Shown here piece after piece: positions 17,332 through 26,805 of a stretch of DNA of 64,000 nucleotides (position 1 is its first letter; each line of letters opens with the position of its first letter). The notes under the pieces were generated by a model. That model was given only the letters and a program-made list of their open reading frames with translations. It did not search any database and had not been told where the DNA came from. The stretch is from positions 1 through 64,000 of the forward strand of contig SVSJ01000008.1 of NCBI GenBank assembly GCA_015064355.1, in the 5' to 3' direction. Source of the stretch: Oscillospiraceae bacterium. GTDB lineage: Bacteria > Bacillota > Clostridia > Oscillospirales > CAG-272. The position numbers were made by a program, and so were the translations under genes.

Positions 17332-19872
17332 ATGCGATATTCCGAACAAAACGATGAACTACTCGTGTCCCTTACCCTTGCGGGTGATCATCAGGCATAC
17401 GAGGGGCTTGTTCTGCGTCATCAAAAGAGCGTGCTGTCCGCTGCCTACGCGATTACTCAAAACAGTTTTATGGCAGAAGACGCGGCGCAGGATGCTTTTG
17501 TCACGGCTTTTGTAAAGCTTGATATGTTACGCGATCACGGAAAGTACGGCGCTTGGGTATGCAGGATCGCGAAAAATTGCGCCAAAAATATGCTTTCGCG
17601 GTTCAGAGAATACGTCAGCATAGATCAAGTCGAAAGCGCAGATTCTCTCACATACCGTCTTGCCGAAGCGGAATACAGCGCCTCCCAAGAAAATGAGGTA
17701 CTTCACGACAGCATTGACAGATTGCCTGAAAAGATCAAACAGGTGATAAAGCTGCATTATTTCGAGGGTCTGACCGTAGCCGAGATCGCTGAAAAAATGC
17801 TCTCACCCGTAGGCACGGTGAAATGGCAACTTCGTGAGGGACGTCAAAAGCTTAGAAAGGAGCTTTGCGCAATGAACGAAAAAGAAAACGATACCCTTGT
17901 AGTTAAGGTTATGAAAAAGGTTAAAGAACTGAAACTGTGGAAGGTCAGATTCAATAAAAACGGGTTTGAAGAGATTTACGGAGACGTGCTTAAATCCGTT
18001 GAAGATCTGCCCGAATCGGTTGACAAGAATCACGCACTGGCATCCACACTTCTTTGCGGCTGGTGGTGGCTTCCCGGCAGTAAAAACGATGAAATGTTCG
18101 CAAAAATGAAAGAAACGGCTTTCCTTGGTCACAATGAAGAGGTGATGGAGTTTATTGTTACACGAGAGCTGCAGGGTGTTAAGGACAAGGATCTTATTCG
18201 CTTTATTGAAGAGACACAGATCCCGTTCCTCACAGAAAACGGTTTTAGAAAAGCTCTTGGCAAGGTGCTTCTTGTCCTCGGCAGGACATATTTCCAAAAA
18301 GGAGACAAAGAAAACTGTGCTGCAGCATTTAAAAATGCGAAATCCGTGCTCACTCCAAAAGACCCGTACTACGCTGTGATTCAGGCTGAAGAGAAGATCG
18401 AAAAAATACTCAGCGAAAGGTACTCTTCAGTAGACGAGCGTACGTACGAAGTGCAGAACGGCGGTGTAAATTTCCACATAATTGATAACGAGCTCAGATA
18501 CTGGAGCGACCCCGGCTATAACGCAGGCGAGCTGTTATCGGAGCACACTCACCTCAACAGACTTATGTTTTGTGGGTCTCGTTGTGATGGATACATGACC
18601 GTATCGGGAGTTGACGTGGGGCACACGATAAACGGTTCAAACGGAGTTACTCTTACTTTCGAGGCAAAGGATGTGACCGTTGATACTCCGGCAGGCAGGT
18701 TCGAGGGTTGCGAACTTTGGACAACCCGGGAGATAGATGATTGGAGACCCATGCGCACGGACACCTACTTCAAGCGCGGCGTTGGCATTGTCAAGCAAGA
18801 ATGCATTTTGCCGGCTGAGATTGAGGCAAGAGTGCTGAAAAGCTATCATATAGTGGGTGGAGATCAGCTTTTGCCTCTTTGTGCAGGTAACTCTTGGGAA
18901 TACACTATGGAAAAGCAGTCTGACTTAATGGAACATGAGTTGAAATACGAAATGATCCACGCAGACGGAGAGACGGTGAATATTTCTCATTATTACTGTG
19001 TCAGACGGGTTGAATACGATCAAAACAACACGATCGACATGATTCTCAAGATGCGTAACGATTACGTAAAGACCCTTCCCGACGGTAACGAATCGCTTAC
19101 TGACGTTTCCCCCTTAATAAATCGCGCAAGGGAGTTTGCAACAACACCATACGAAAAAACTATCGCCGAATCCGCCTGTAGCGTGATGGAGAGAATTCTG
19201 GCAACTGACGAAGAATTCAACCCTAACCGCACTCAGGCAGGACATTGGAACTTCTTTTGCAAGTACGACGTTGACAGGTCGGATGGAAAGATTCGCCTTT
19301 ACGACGACAGAAGATACTCCTTCGAGTATAAATATATCACCGGCTCAACGGAGATACCGTTCCTCTACAATCATGTCTTCTCTATTCTTATGGACATTTT
19401 GGACAACACCTCACCGGATGAGCTTGTACTTGATCGGGAAACAAAGATTGAGATTCCTCACGGCGATAAAATTTATACAACGGTCTACACCGCAAGACGA
19501 GTGGACTCTGTTACCACATCTGCAAACACATTCAACGACTGTATCGAGGTCGAAATTAATACCGAAGGACTCTCTGCAGGGCTCGAATATCGCGGAGGCA
19601 AGAAATGGCTGGTGTTTGCTCGTGGAGTAGGACTTGTGCGAATGACAAACAAGGTCTTTGACACAGAGCACCGAGTAACCTACGATCTGACAGATTATCG
19701 CGGAGTTGGTGAGGGATATTTTCCACTCTTCTCCGGTATGATGCGTCGCTACGATCTCATCGGTATGGGAGAGGATGACCATGGCTATACCGTTTACACC
19801 TGCGAAGAAAATGAAAACGGCAAGCTTGTTCTCTTTGCCAACAAGTGCGGATGCAGAGATATAGCTAAATAG
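17332..19872 (+). CDS. ECF sigma-70 factor fused to a long TPR-like and tandem beta-module C-terminus
   Basis: An 846-residue protein. Residues about 15-85 are sigma region 2 (AEDAAQDAFVTAF, YGAWVCRIAKNCAKN) and 123-178 are region 4 (LPEKIKQVIKLHYFEGLTVAEIA, split here for length: the helix-turn-helix is LTVAEIAEKM). Residues 185-365 are helical and TPR-like. Two beta-rich modules follow (about 370-530 and 640-840), each with an 'F-x-x-C-x-x' strand, a 'RGVG-I/L-V' strand and a final 'PL-x-x-G-x-x-x-x-Y' segment (PLCAGNSWEY; PLFSGMMRRY). That arrangement is otherwise typical of exported lipoproteins, yet no signal peptide or membrane helix is present. No anti-sigma gene is adjacent. GGAGG precedes the ATG. 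I infer self-contained regulation through the C-terminus. Confidence 0.85.
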   Translation: MRYSEQNDELLVSLTLAGDHQAYEGLVLRHQKSVLSAAYAITQNSFMAEDAAQDAFVTAFVKLDMLRDHGKYGAWVCRIAKNCAKNMLSRFREYVSIDQVESADSLTYRLAEAEYSASQENEVLHDSIDRLPEKIKQVIKLHYFEGLTVAEIAEKMLSPVGTVKWQLREGRQKLRKELCAMNEKENDTLVVKVMKKVKELKLWKVRFNKNGFEEIYGDVLKSVEDLPESVDKNHALASTLLCGWWWLPGSKNDEMFAKMKETAFLGHNEEVMEFIVTRELQGVKDKDLIRFIEETQIPFLTENGFRKALGKVLLVLGRTYFQKGDKENCAAAFKNAKSVLTPKDPYYAVIQAEEKIEKILSERYSSVDERTYEVQNGGVNFHIIDNELRYWSDPGYNAGELLSEHTHLNRLMFCGSRCDGYMTVSGVDVGHTINGSNGVTLTFEAKDVTVDTPAGRFEGCELWTTREIDDWRPMRTDTYFKRGVGIVKQECILPAEIEARVLKSYHIVGGDQLLPLCAGNSWEYTMEKQSDLMEHELKYEMIHADGETVNISHYYCVRRVEYDQNNTIDMILKMRNDYVKTLPDGNESLTDVSPLINRAREFATTPYEKTIAESACSVMERILATDEEFNPNRTQAGHWNFFCKYDVDRSDGKIRLYDDRRYSFEYKYITGSTEIPFLYNHVFSILMDILDNTSPDELVLDRETKIEIPHGDKIYTTVYTARRVDSVTTSANTFNDCIEVEINTEGLSAGLEYRGGKKWLVFARGVGLVRMTNKVFDTEHRVTYDLTDYRGVGEGYFPLFSGMMRRYDLIGMGEDDHGYTVYTCEENENGKLVLFANKCGCRDIAK

Positions 19873-19882
19873 AAAACAAACG

Positions 19883-19911
19883 AAAAAGAGACTCGTGGGA
19901 GTCTCTTTTTT
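19883..19911. terminator. Bidirectional terminator between sigma gene and argF
   Basis: AAAAAGAGACTC/GAGTCTCTTTTTT hairpin with T-runs on both strands. It can stop the sigma transcript and the convergent arg operon, whose last stop codon is four bases away. Confidence 0.9.
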
Positions 19912-19914
19912 AGT

Positions 19915-20901
19915 TTATTTCAGCGTTGCTGCCATAACGGCCTTGATGGTATGCATACGGTTTTCCGCCTCATCGAACACGATGGACTGCTCGCTCTCGA
20001 ACACTTCGTCGGTGACTTCCATGCAGTCGATGCCGAACTTGTCAAAAATCTCGCGGCCAACTGCCGTGCCAAGATCATGGAACGCGGGGAGACAATGCAT
20101 GAATCGGCACTGTTCTCCTGCGTTGTCCACAAGTGCCTTTGTCACGCGGTAGGGGGAGAGATCTTCGATTCTCTCTTTCCAAACGGAGTCGGGCTCGCCC
20201 ATTGACACCCACACGTCGGTGTAGATCACGTCAGCGCCCACGGTTGCAACCATAGGATCCTCGATGAACTCAAGAGTTGCACCGGTTTCCTTTGCGATCT
20301 CCTGGCAGGTTGCCACAAGCTCTGCATTGGGGAAATATTTTGCCGGCGCGCAGGCTACGAAATGCATACCCATTTTCGCAGAGCCCACCATAAGTGAGTT
20401 GCCCATGTTGTATCTGGCGTCGCCCGTGTAAACAAGCTTCTTGCCGGCGAGTGTGCCGAAATGCTCCTTAATTGTAAGGAAGTCAGCCAAGATCTGGGTG
20501 GGGTGGAACTCGTTTGTCAGTCCGTTCCACACGGGTACGCCTGCGAATTTCGCGAGATCCTCAACCAGCTCCTGACCGAATCCGCGATACTCGATACCGT
20601 CGAACATTCTGCCAAGAACGCGGGCGGTATCAGCGATGCTTTCTTTCTTGCCGATCTGTGATCCCGACGGATCAAGATAGACCGGGTGCATACCAAGGTC
20701 CGCCGCCGCTACCTCGAAGGCGCAACGGGTTCTGGTGCTGGTTTTTTCGAAGATCAGGGCGATGTTCTTGCCCTCAAATTCACGGTGGGGGATCCCCGCC
20801 TTTTTCTTTGCCTTGTATTCGGATGCTAAATCAATCAGCCCGCCGATCTCCTCGGGAGTGAGATCCAGCAGCTTCAGAAACGATTTTCCTTTGAGATTCA
20901 T
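19915..20901 (-). CDS. argF: Ornithine carbamoyltransferase
   Basis: A 328-residue cytoplasmic enzyme that makes citrulline from ornithine and carbamoyl phosphate. The carbamoyl-phosphate motif STRTR (within [12 protein letters not shown], about 54-65), FHPTQ (about 131-135) and the ornithine motif MHCLPAFHD (about 265-273) are intact; length is normal. Last gene of argC-J-B-D-F. The start codon has little Shine-Dalgarno character and follows an inverted repeat in the spacer to argD, so its translation may be weak or structure-dependent. Confidence 0.97.
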   Translation of the reverse strand: MNLKGKSFLKLLDLTPEEIGGLIDLASEYKAKKKAGIPHREFEGKNIALIFEKTSTRTRCAFEVAAADLGMHPVYLDPSGSQIGKKESIADTARVLGRMFDGIEYRGFGQELVEDLAKFAGVPVWNGLTNEFHPTQILADFLTIKEHFGTLAGKKLVYTGDARYNMGNSLMVGSAKMGMHFVACAPAKYFPNAELVATCQEIAKETGATLEFIEDPMVATVGADVIYTDVWVSMGEPDSVWKERIEDLSPYRVTKALVDNAGEQCRFMHCLPAFHDLGTAVGREIFDKFGIDCMEVTDEVFESEQSIVFDEAENRMHTIKAVMAATLK

Positions 20902-20905
20902 ATTG

Positions 20906-20985
20906 TATATCTTGGGAAAACTTTTTGAAAAAAGCTTTTCCCAAACCCTTTCAAAAACTTTATGAAAAAATGTTTGCGCATTATG
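20906..20985. repeat. Inverted repeat in argD-argF spacer
   Basis: TTGGGAAAA...TTTTCCCAA (about 20912-20943) with AACTTTTTGAAAAAAG in its loop, then further AAACTTT-like matter. It resembles the final hairpin of the structured repeat at 24350-24520. Confidence 0.5.
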
Positions 20986-20991
20986 GGGTGG

Positions 20992-22152
20992 TTATTTCAC
21001 CGCTTCTTTGATGACTGCGATTGCCTTCTTTAATGTTTCCATTGGGATATTCAGGGCGGGGAGGAGGCGTACCTTATCCTTTGCAGTCAGGCAAAGAACT
21101 CCGTTTTCCGTGCATTTTGCTAAAACTTCAGCTGCGGGCTTTTCGGTCTTGATTCCGACCATAAGTCCCATACCGGTTACTGCTTCAACACCCTCTGCAC
21201 CACCAAGCTCTGCGAAAATGTATTCGCTCTTTTTTCGCACCTCAGCAAGGAAAGCTTCGTCCAGTCGGCTGAGTATGCTGATCGCACCTGCACAGCAAAC
21301 GGGATTGCCGCCAAATGTAGAGCCGTGGTCGCCGAATCCGAGAACGCCTTGCACCTTCTCTGACATCATCGTTGCGCCAAGGGGAAGCCCGCCGCCCAGA
21401 CCTTTCGCAGTAGACACCACGTCCGGCTGGATGCCGTAGTTCATGTATGCGTAAAGCTCACCGCTTCTGCCGTTGCCGGTCTGAACCTCGTCAACTATGA
21501 GGATGATGTCCTCTTCTCTGGTAAACTCGTAAATACCTTTAACGTAGTCGGGGTCAAGCGCGCGAACACCGCCTTCTCCCTGTACGCACTCGATCATAAT
21601 TGCCGCCGCCTTGTTGTCCCGCGCGATCTTCAGAGTCGCATCAAGATCATTTGCCGGGGCGTGAACGAATCCGGGGGTGAGAGGCTGGAACAGCTTGTGG
21701 AAATGCTCCTGTCCCGTTGCGGCGAGAGTTGTGAGAGTTCTTCCGTGGAAGCTCTGCTCAAGGGTAACGATGGTGTAGTACTCATCCCCCTTGTGCTCTG
21801 CGGCGTACTTGCGAGCCACTTTAATTGCGCACTCGTTTGCTTCCGCGCCGCTGTTGGAGAAGAACACCTTTTTCATGCCTGTTCTCTCGCAAAGCATCTC
21901 GGCAAGACGCGCGCAAGGCTCTGTGTAGTAAAGGTTTGATGTGTGCTGGAGACGGCCCATCTGCTCTGTTACAGCCGCCTGCCATACTTCGTCGGATATG
22001 CCGAATGTGTTTACGGCAATACCCGAGCCCATATCTATGTATTCCCGACCGTCGCTTCCGGTGAGAATTGATCCCTTGCCTGAAACAAGCTCAATTGGGA
22101 AACGCTTGTAGGTTCCCGCAACGTATTTTTGGTCAAGCTCTTTTATGCTCAT
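20992..22152 (-). CDS. argD: Acetylornithine aminotransferase
   Basis: A 386-residue class III PLP aminotransferase converting N-acetylglutamate semialdehyde to N-acetylornithine. Visible are NSGAEANECAIKVAR (about 100-114, phosphate-binding and substrate side), IVDEVQTGNGRSG (about 218-230, the Asp that contacts the PLP nitrogen) and STAKGLGGG (about 245-253, Schiff-base Lys). The ATG overlaps the argB stop by four bases, and its GGAGG lies inside argB, so translation is coupled. Confidence 0.97.
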   Translation of the reverse strand: MSIKELDQKYVAGTYKRFPIELVSGKGSILTGSDGREYIDMGSGIAVNTFGISDEVWQAAVTEQMGRLQHTSNLYYTEPCARLAEMLCERTGMKKVFFSNSGAEANECAIKVARKYAAEHKGDEYYTIVTLEQSFHGRTLTTLAATGQEHFHKLFQPLTPGFVHAPANDLDATLKIARDNKAAAIMIECVQGEGGVRALDPDYVKGIYEFTREEDIILIVDEVQTGNGRSGELYAYMNYGIQPDVVSTAKGLGGGLPLGATMMSEKVQGVLGFGDHGSTFGGNPVCCAGAISILSRLDEAFLAEVRKKSEYIFAELGGAEGVEAVTGMGLMVGIKTEKPAAEVLAKCTENGVLCLTAKDKVRLLPALNIPMETLKKAIAVIKEAVK

Positions 22153-23018
22153 TTTTTGCCTCCAGTTACCATGGTACCTGCACCCTCGTCAGTAAGAAGC
22201 TCCATAAGAATAGAGTGGGGGACACGTCCGTCCATGATAATAACGTTCTTTACTCCCTTGTGAATAGCTTCGATACAGCAGTCCACCTTGGGGATCATAC
22301 CGCCGGAGATAACGCCATCCTTGTAAAGCTGTGCCGCTTCATCAATGGTGATCTCGGGAATGAGAGTGTCGGGATCGTCCTTGTCACGGAGAATACCCGC
22401 GATGTCGGTCATCATAATAAGACGCTCAGCCCCCAGGGCACCTGCCACGTAAGCCGCCGCTGTGTCGCCGTTGATGTTGTAGGCATTACCCTCTTTGTCG
22501 CAACCAACGGTGGAGATTACGGGGATGTAACCCTTTTCGAGAAGGTCAACCACGGGGTTGATGTGGATCTTTGTGATCTCACCAACGTAGCCAAGGCGCT
22601 CGTCCTTGATCTTTGCCTCAATAAGGCGACCATCCATACCGGAGATACCCATAGCCTTGCCGCCGTATTTTTCGAGCATATTTACAAGGGTCTTGTTTAC
22701 CTTGCCCGCCAGCACCATCTGCACAATGTCCACGGTTTCCTTGTCAGTTACGCGGAGACCGTCAACGAAAACCGGCTTTTTGCCGAGGCGATCCATAAGT
22801 TCGGAAATTTCCGGGCCACCGCCGTGTACCAGCACGATCTTCACGCCGATAAGCCACAAGAGAACGATGTCCTCCATAACCTGCTGCTTCAGGGTTTCGC
22901 TGGTCATTGCGTTACCGCCGTATTTTACAACAACGATCTTGCCGTTATATCTTTTGATGTACGGAAGAGCCTCGGTCAGAACCATTGCCCTTTCCGCATT
23001 TGAAAACTGATTGTTCAT
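22149..23018 (-). CDS. argB: Acetylglutamate kinase
   Basis: A 289-residue amino acid kinase fold enzyme that phosphorylates N-acetylglutamate. Motifs KYGGNAM (about 32-38), VHGGGPEI (about 63-70), and the C-terminal GGMIPKV (about 248-254) and DGRVPHSIL segments are intact. The Arg-sensing C-terminal segment GAGTMV is present, consistent with the arginine-inhibited, ring-forming type. It has an AAAGGAA site and a REP-like palindrome separates it from argJ. Confidence 0.97.
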   Translation of the reverse strand: MNNQFSNAERAMVLTEALPYIKRYNGKIVVVKYGGNAMTSETLKQQVMEDIVLLWLIGVKIVLVHGGGPEISELMDRLGKKPVFVDGLRVTDKETVDIVQMVLAGKVNKTLVNMLEKYGGKAMGISGMDGRLIEAKIKDERLGYVGEITKIHINPVVDLLEKGYIPVISTVGCDKEGNAYNINGDTAAAYVAGALGAERLIMMTDIAGILRDKDDPDTLIPEITIDEAAQLYKDGVISGGMIPKVDCCIEAIHKGVKNVIIMDGRVPHSILMELLTDEGAGTMVTGGKK

Positions 23019-23045
23019 ATGGGTGTTCCTTTGTTTTATTTGTGT

Positions 23046-23094
23046 AGGGACTGGTTACGAAACTATGTTTCGTTGCTCGACAGTCCGTTTTTGT
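23046..23094. repeat. REP-like double palindrome in argJ-argB spacer
   Basis: Nested inverted repeats GGACTG/CAGTCC (23048-23053, 23081-23086) and ACGAAAC/GTTTCGT (23057-23063, 23068-23074). Related to the GTAGGGAC family elsewhere. Confidence 0.55.
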
Positions 23095-23107
23095 TTGGAG
23101 TATACCT

Positions 23108-24322
23108 TTAGGTTCTATAATCTCCGTTGATCTTTACGTAATCGTAGGTCAGGTCGCATCCCCAAGCGGTAGCGGAGAATTCGCCGTCCCCAAGGGTAAC
23201 GAGGATCTCGATTTCAGCTTCAAGAAGGATATCCTTGGCACGCTCCTCGGAGAAGTCCACGCCTGCACCGTCACGGCAAACCTCGATCGTGCCTTTTGCG
23301 CTTCTGAATGACACACCAACCTTTGTTACGTCAACAGGTGCGCCGGAGTAACCGATTGCGCAAAGAACGCGACCCCAGTTAGCATCTGCACCGAACATTG
23401 CCGCTTTTAAGAGGGAGGAGCATATAACGCTTTTTGCAACGGTTTTTGCGGTGGAAAGCTCGCCCGCACCGCTTACCTTGCACTCAAGCAGCTTTGTTGC
23501 GCCCTCGCCATCCCCTGCAATAGTACGGCAGAGGTGTACGGTAACAGTATTAAGTGCCTTCATAAATTCGGTGAAGTCCGCACCGTCTTCTGTGATCTCC
23601 TCGTTACCTGCAGCACCGTTTGCGAGAACTACCACCATATCGTTGGTAGATGTGTCGCCGTCGATGGAGAGCATATTGAACGTGTTTGTTATATCGTTTG
23701 AAAGTGCCTTTTGGAGCATTTTCGGGGAGATTGCCGCGTCGGTTGTAATGAACACCAGCATTGTTGCCATATTGGGGTGGATCATACCGCTGCCCTTTGC
23801 GATGCCGCCGATTCGGCAAGTCTTACCGCCGAGCTCGAATTCCACAGCCACTTCTTTCTTGATAGTGTCGGTGGTCATGATACCTTCCGCTGCAAGCTCA
23901 CTTCCGCTACTTGTCAAACCGTCAACGAGGGAGGGGATGCCCGCCTCAAAAGGCTCAATGGACATAGGCTGGCCGATAACGCCGGTGGAAGCCACAACGA
24001 TGTCGTCTGCTGCAATGCCAAGCTTGTCAGCCAGAAGTGCGCAGGTCGTTTCCGCGATCTCCGCGCCGTTTGCGTTGCAGGTATTGGCGTTGCCGCTGTT
24101 GCAGATTATTGCCTGTGCCACACCGTTTGCGATGTGCTTTTTGGTAACTGCAAGGGGAGCGCCCTTAACGAGATTTGTTGTATAAACAGCCGCCGCAGAA
24201 GCAGGTGTTTCGCTGTAAATCAGAGCAAGGTCGCGCTTGGTGCGGTTTTTTCTGATGCCGCAATGCACGCCGTTTGCAAGAAATCCTTTTGCGGCACAAA
24301 CGCCGCCTGTGATTATGTTCAT
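23108..24322 (-). CDS. argJ: Bifunctional ornithine acetyltransferase / N-acetylglutamate synthase
   Basis: A 404-residue ArgJ that recycles the acetyl group from N-acetylornithine to glutamate and may also use acetyl-CoA. The self-cleavage site between Ala and Thr sits in PNMATML (about 178-184), with GSGMIHP before it and DGDTSTND (about 220-227) after. Length is normal. Its presence explains the lack of argA/argE in the operon. AAGGAAAT precedes the ATG. Confidence 0.97.
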   Translation of the reverse strand: MNIITGGVCAAKGFLANGVHCGIRKNRTKRDLALIYSETPASAAAVYTTNLVKGAPLAVTKKHIANGVAQAIICNSGNANTCNANGAEIAETTCALLADKLGIAADDIVVASTGVIGQPMSIEPFEAGIPSLVDGLTSSGSELAAEGIMTTDTIKKEVAVEFELGGKTCRIGGIAKGSGMIHPNMATMLVFITTDAAISPKMLQKALSNDITNTFNMLSIDGDTSTNDMVVVLANGAAGNEEITEDGADFTEFMKALNTVTVHLCRTIAGDGEGATKLLECKVSGAGELSTAKTVAKSVICSSLLKAAMFGADANWGRVLCAIGYSGAPVDVTKVGVSFRSAKGTIEVCRDGAGVDFSEERAKDILLEAEIEILVTLGDGEFSATAWGCDLTYDYVKINGDYRT

Positions 24323-24349
24323 GATTGTTATTTCCTTAGTGTTGTGGTG

Positions 24350-24520
24350 ATGTTCTCTACTTTTTTCTTCTTTATCGAGAAGAAAAAAGATAGCAAAAAA
24401 GAAGAACTCTATCTAACGCCTGGGTGTTTCGAACTCTGCGGAGCTCGACCAAAGACTCTGTCTCTGGACTTTGCCAACTTTTTGAAAAAAGTTGGATCAA
24501 AAACTTTTATTAAACAACGT
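24350..24520. repeat. Second structured repeat family, copy in argC-argJ spacer
   Basis: Hairpin 1 TTTTTTCTTCT/AGAAGAAAAAA (about 24361-24389), a conserved TCTAACGCCTGGGTGTTTCG (about 24412-24431), a variable stem-loop zone, then hairpin 3 CCAACTTTTT/AAAAAGTTGG (about 24474-24496). A copy in the opposite orientation lies at 30815-30975 with compensatory arm changes. Confidence 0.65.
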
Positions 24521-24531
24521 TTTTGTTAACT

Positions 24532-25455
24532 TTACACGTTCAGTCCTTCGGCTTCGTCGCATCCGAGCAGGATATTCATATTCTGGATCGCTGCACCTGA
24601 CGCGCCCTTGCCCAGATTGTCAAATCTTGCAACAAGGAGTATCCGCTCCTCGTTTCCGCAAACGGTGATCTCCATGTCATCCCGACCGCTGAACTTGCCT
24701 GCGGAGAGGAAGCCTCCCTCGTCAGCCTCGTCTGTGAACTTGACCAGTCCGTTTTTATAGTAATCACGGTAAGCATCCTTTATATCCTGGACCTTGCCGC
24801 AGATCTCATCTCTGAACAGGGGAACTGTTACTTCCATGCCTGCATAGTATGGTGCAACGATGGGGCAGAACACCGGTAGCGTTTCAAGTCCACAGATCTT
24901 TGACATTTCCGGCAGGTGCTTGTGCTTCTGTGTCAGCCCGTACTGTCTCGGTGCGTCAAAGAGGGGATCTCTGCCGTCGCCTTCATATTCCGCGATCATT
25001 TTCTTGCCGCCGCCGGAGTAACCGGTTATGGAGTGTGCGGTGAGCTTTGCGCTCTCTGTGATTATGCCGCATCGGACAAGGGGCTCTACCAAAGCCACAA
25101 ATCCGCTGGCATGGCAACCCGGGTTTGCGATCCGCTTTGATCCGGCGATCCGTTCACGTCTGCCGCAGAGCTCCGGAAAACCGTATTCCCAGCCGTCCGC
25201 TGTTCTGTGTGCAGTAGATGTGTCGATAACTGCGGTAGCAGGATTATCTATCAGCGATACCGCTTCTATAGCCGCCGCGTCGGGGAGGCAAAGGAAGGCA
25301 ATGTCGGCTGAATTCAGCGCCTCGCGCCTTGCTTCGGTGTCCTTTCGCAGCTCCTCGGTAAGTCGGATCAGCTCTAAATCATGCCGTGATTCAAGTCGCT
25401 CATATATGCGGAGACCGGTTGTTCCGGCGCTTCCGTCGATGAATATTTTAGTCAT
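24532..25455 (-). CDS. argC: N-acetyl-gamma-glutamyl-phosphate reductase (short type)
   Basis: A 307-residue NADP-dependent reductase that turns N-acetylglutamyl phosphate into the semialdehyde. The Rossmann start FIDGSAGTTGLRI (about 4-16), the catalytic Cys in NPGCHASG (about 111-118) and HSITGYSGGGK (about 146-156) are present. At just over 300 residues it belongs to the shorter type 2 ArgC rather than the 340-residue form. First gene of the operon; GAGGTT precedes the ATG. Confidence 0.95.
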   Translation of the reverse strand: MTKIFIDGSAGTTGLRIYERLESRHDLELIRLTEELRKDTEARREALNSADIAFLCLPDAAAIEAVSLIDNPATAVIDTSTAHRTADGWEYGFPELCGRRERIAGSKRIANPGCHASGFVALVEPLVRCGIITESAKLTAHSITGYSGGGKKMIAEYEGDGRDPLFDAPRQYGLTQKHKHLPEMSKICGLETLPVFCPIVAPYYAGMEVTVPLFRDEICGKVQDIKDAYRDYYKNGLVKFTDEADEGGFLSAGKFSGRDDMEITVCGNEERILLVARFDNLGKGASGAAIQNMNILLGCDEAEGLNV

Positions 25456-25530
25456 ATATTAACCTCATTTTCGGGGTGTAATAAGCTTTTTTGACGGTGT
25501 ATTGACGGCAATACCTCGCCATTATGATTT

Positions 25531-25576
25531 TGAATAAATATACGGCTATTATACACTATATATTCATATTTGTCAA
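25531..25576 (-). promoter_or_regulatory. arg operon promoter with ARG-box half sites
   Basis: On the minus strand TTGACA (25571-25576), exactly 17 bp, TATAAT (25548-25553). An ATTCA/TGAAT half site (25562-25566) lies between the two boxes and another, TGAATAAATA (25531-25540), covers the expected start site. TGAATaaat-type A/T-rich half sites are the signature of ArgR/AhrC operators, so arginine repression is likely. Confidence 0.75.
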
Positions 25577-25662
25577 GGGTTTTGGGGGTGAATATTCATT
25601 GTGATAATTGATGATTTATCGCTCGTTTGAGCTGTTTTTTAGGGATATTTTGACAATATTCT

Positions 25663-26805
25663 TTATTTGATCAAAACCACTGCGGCGCCTGAGGAGGGAA
25701 GAGTGAAAACGCACTTGCCGTCGCCGGCTTTTGTGCCTGTTTCCTCACCACTTGCGGCAAAAACAGTAACGTCTGCTGAAGTGGATGTGATGGTGATCTT
25801 ATTCGCGGCAGGGGACTTGTCGAGGGGGTCATCCGTGGCGCAAATAAAGAGGGCGCCATCCATCTCACCGACAGCCAGTGGGCAGTCTGACGATACCGTC
25901 ACACCGCAAACCGATAACGCTTCACCCTTGCTTACTTGATGGCCTTTTATGAAGTCGCGACCCTCGCAAAGCTTTGAAAGCCTTTTCACCTCTCCGTTTA
26001 CCAGCTTCAGCTTTTCGTACTGCTCGGTTTTGTTACCGTTTGAATCCAGCACTTGATTATGCCACCAGCCTGCGCAGTAGCACGCCCAAGTGATCCTGTC
26101 TGCCCCACAAGCAAGGGCAGTGAAGGCCTGGAAGCGGAGCTGATTTTCACTTATCCACTCCTCCGGCTTGCTGGAGTTCACCTGCATAACAACCCACATT
26201 TCCCGGCCGTGCTTCAGACACGCCTCACTTACAATGCGGAGGTTTTCTATGTATCCCTCTGGTGTGGCAGAGTAGGGGTAGTGGTCAAAGCTCAGGTATT
26301 CGAGAGGAACGTGCTTCAAGTATTCTTCAATATGCTCTTCGTAGGTGGCTGTGCCAAGCTGCTTTTGGAGGGGAACGTGGCAGTCGGCTGTAACACCGTA
26401 GCTTGCGTACAGATTAAGGTAGGGGATCTTTCCGGGAAAAAGGGAGCGGACCTTCTTTATTACCTGACTGTAATATGGAAAATCCAGGGCAGAGGGCTCG
26501 TCTCCTGTGCATACACCAATGATAGCTGGGTGGTCGCGGAATTCTGCCGCCTTTTCGTCGTATTTTTCGAGAGGATTGGTCTCGCGCAGTTTTCCTGCGT
26601 TTTCACCGAGTCCGCCCCACCATCCGGGAACAGCCCCCTCAACGATTGCGCCAATGCCGTATTTCTCGAACAAGTCAAGGGTGTCGTAATCCCGGTTGAG
26701 ACCGATAATATAGTCAATTCCGCAGTCCGCAATGGCTTTGATATGCGCCTCGCTTCTTGCGTTTTTCTGAAGGTGGTACGCGCCTATCTTCTTGTGTCCT
26801 TTCAT
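25663..26805 (-). CDS. Glycoside-hydrolase-like TIM barrel protein
   Basis: A 380-residue cytoplasmic protein (no signal peptide) with clan GH-A character. TGDEPSALDF (about 98-107) has the position of a catalytic acid, YLSFDHYPY (about 172-180) and WVVMQVNSS (about 204-212) are later barrel strands, and a C-terminal beta-sandwich-like domain covers about 290-380. I cannot assign a family or substrate. On the minus strand GGAGG precedes the ATG and an extended -10 TGC-TATAAT (26838-26846) lies 33-38 bp upstream, so it has its own promoter. It may be an intracellular glycosidase or a non-catalytic relative. Confidence 0.6.
   Translation of the reverse strand: MKGHKKIGAYHLQKNARSEAHIKAIADCGIDYIIGLNRDYDTLDLFEKYGIGAIVEGAVPGWWGGLGENAGKLRETNPLEKYDEKAAEFRDHPAIIGVCTGDEPSALDFPYYSQVIKKVRSLFPGKIPYLNLYASYGVTADCHVPLQKQLGTATYEEHIEEYLKHVPLEYLSFDHYPYSATPEGYIENLRIVSEACLKHGREMWVVMQVNSSKPEEWISENQLRFQAFTALACGADRITWACYCAGWWHNQVLDSNGNKTEQYEKLKLVNGEVKRLSKLCEGRDFIKGHQVSKGEALSVCGVTVSSDCPLAVGEMDGALFICATDDPLDKSPAANKITITSTSADVTVFAASGEETGTKAGDGKCVFTLPSSGAAVVLIK

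Noticed and set aside
22068..23003. A 311-codon plus-strand frame over argB
   Set aside because: It lies wholly antisense to an intact argB with all kinase motifs; no start signals or domain features.
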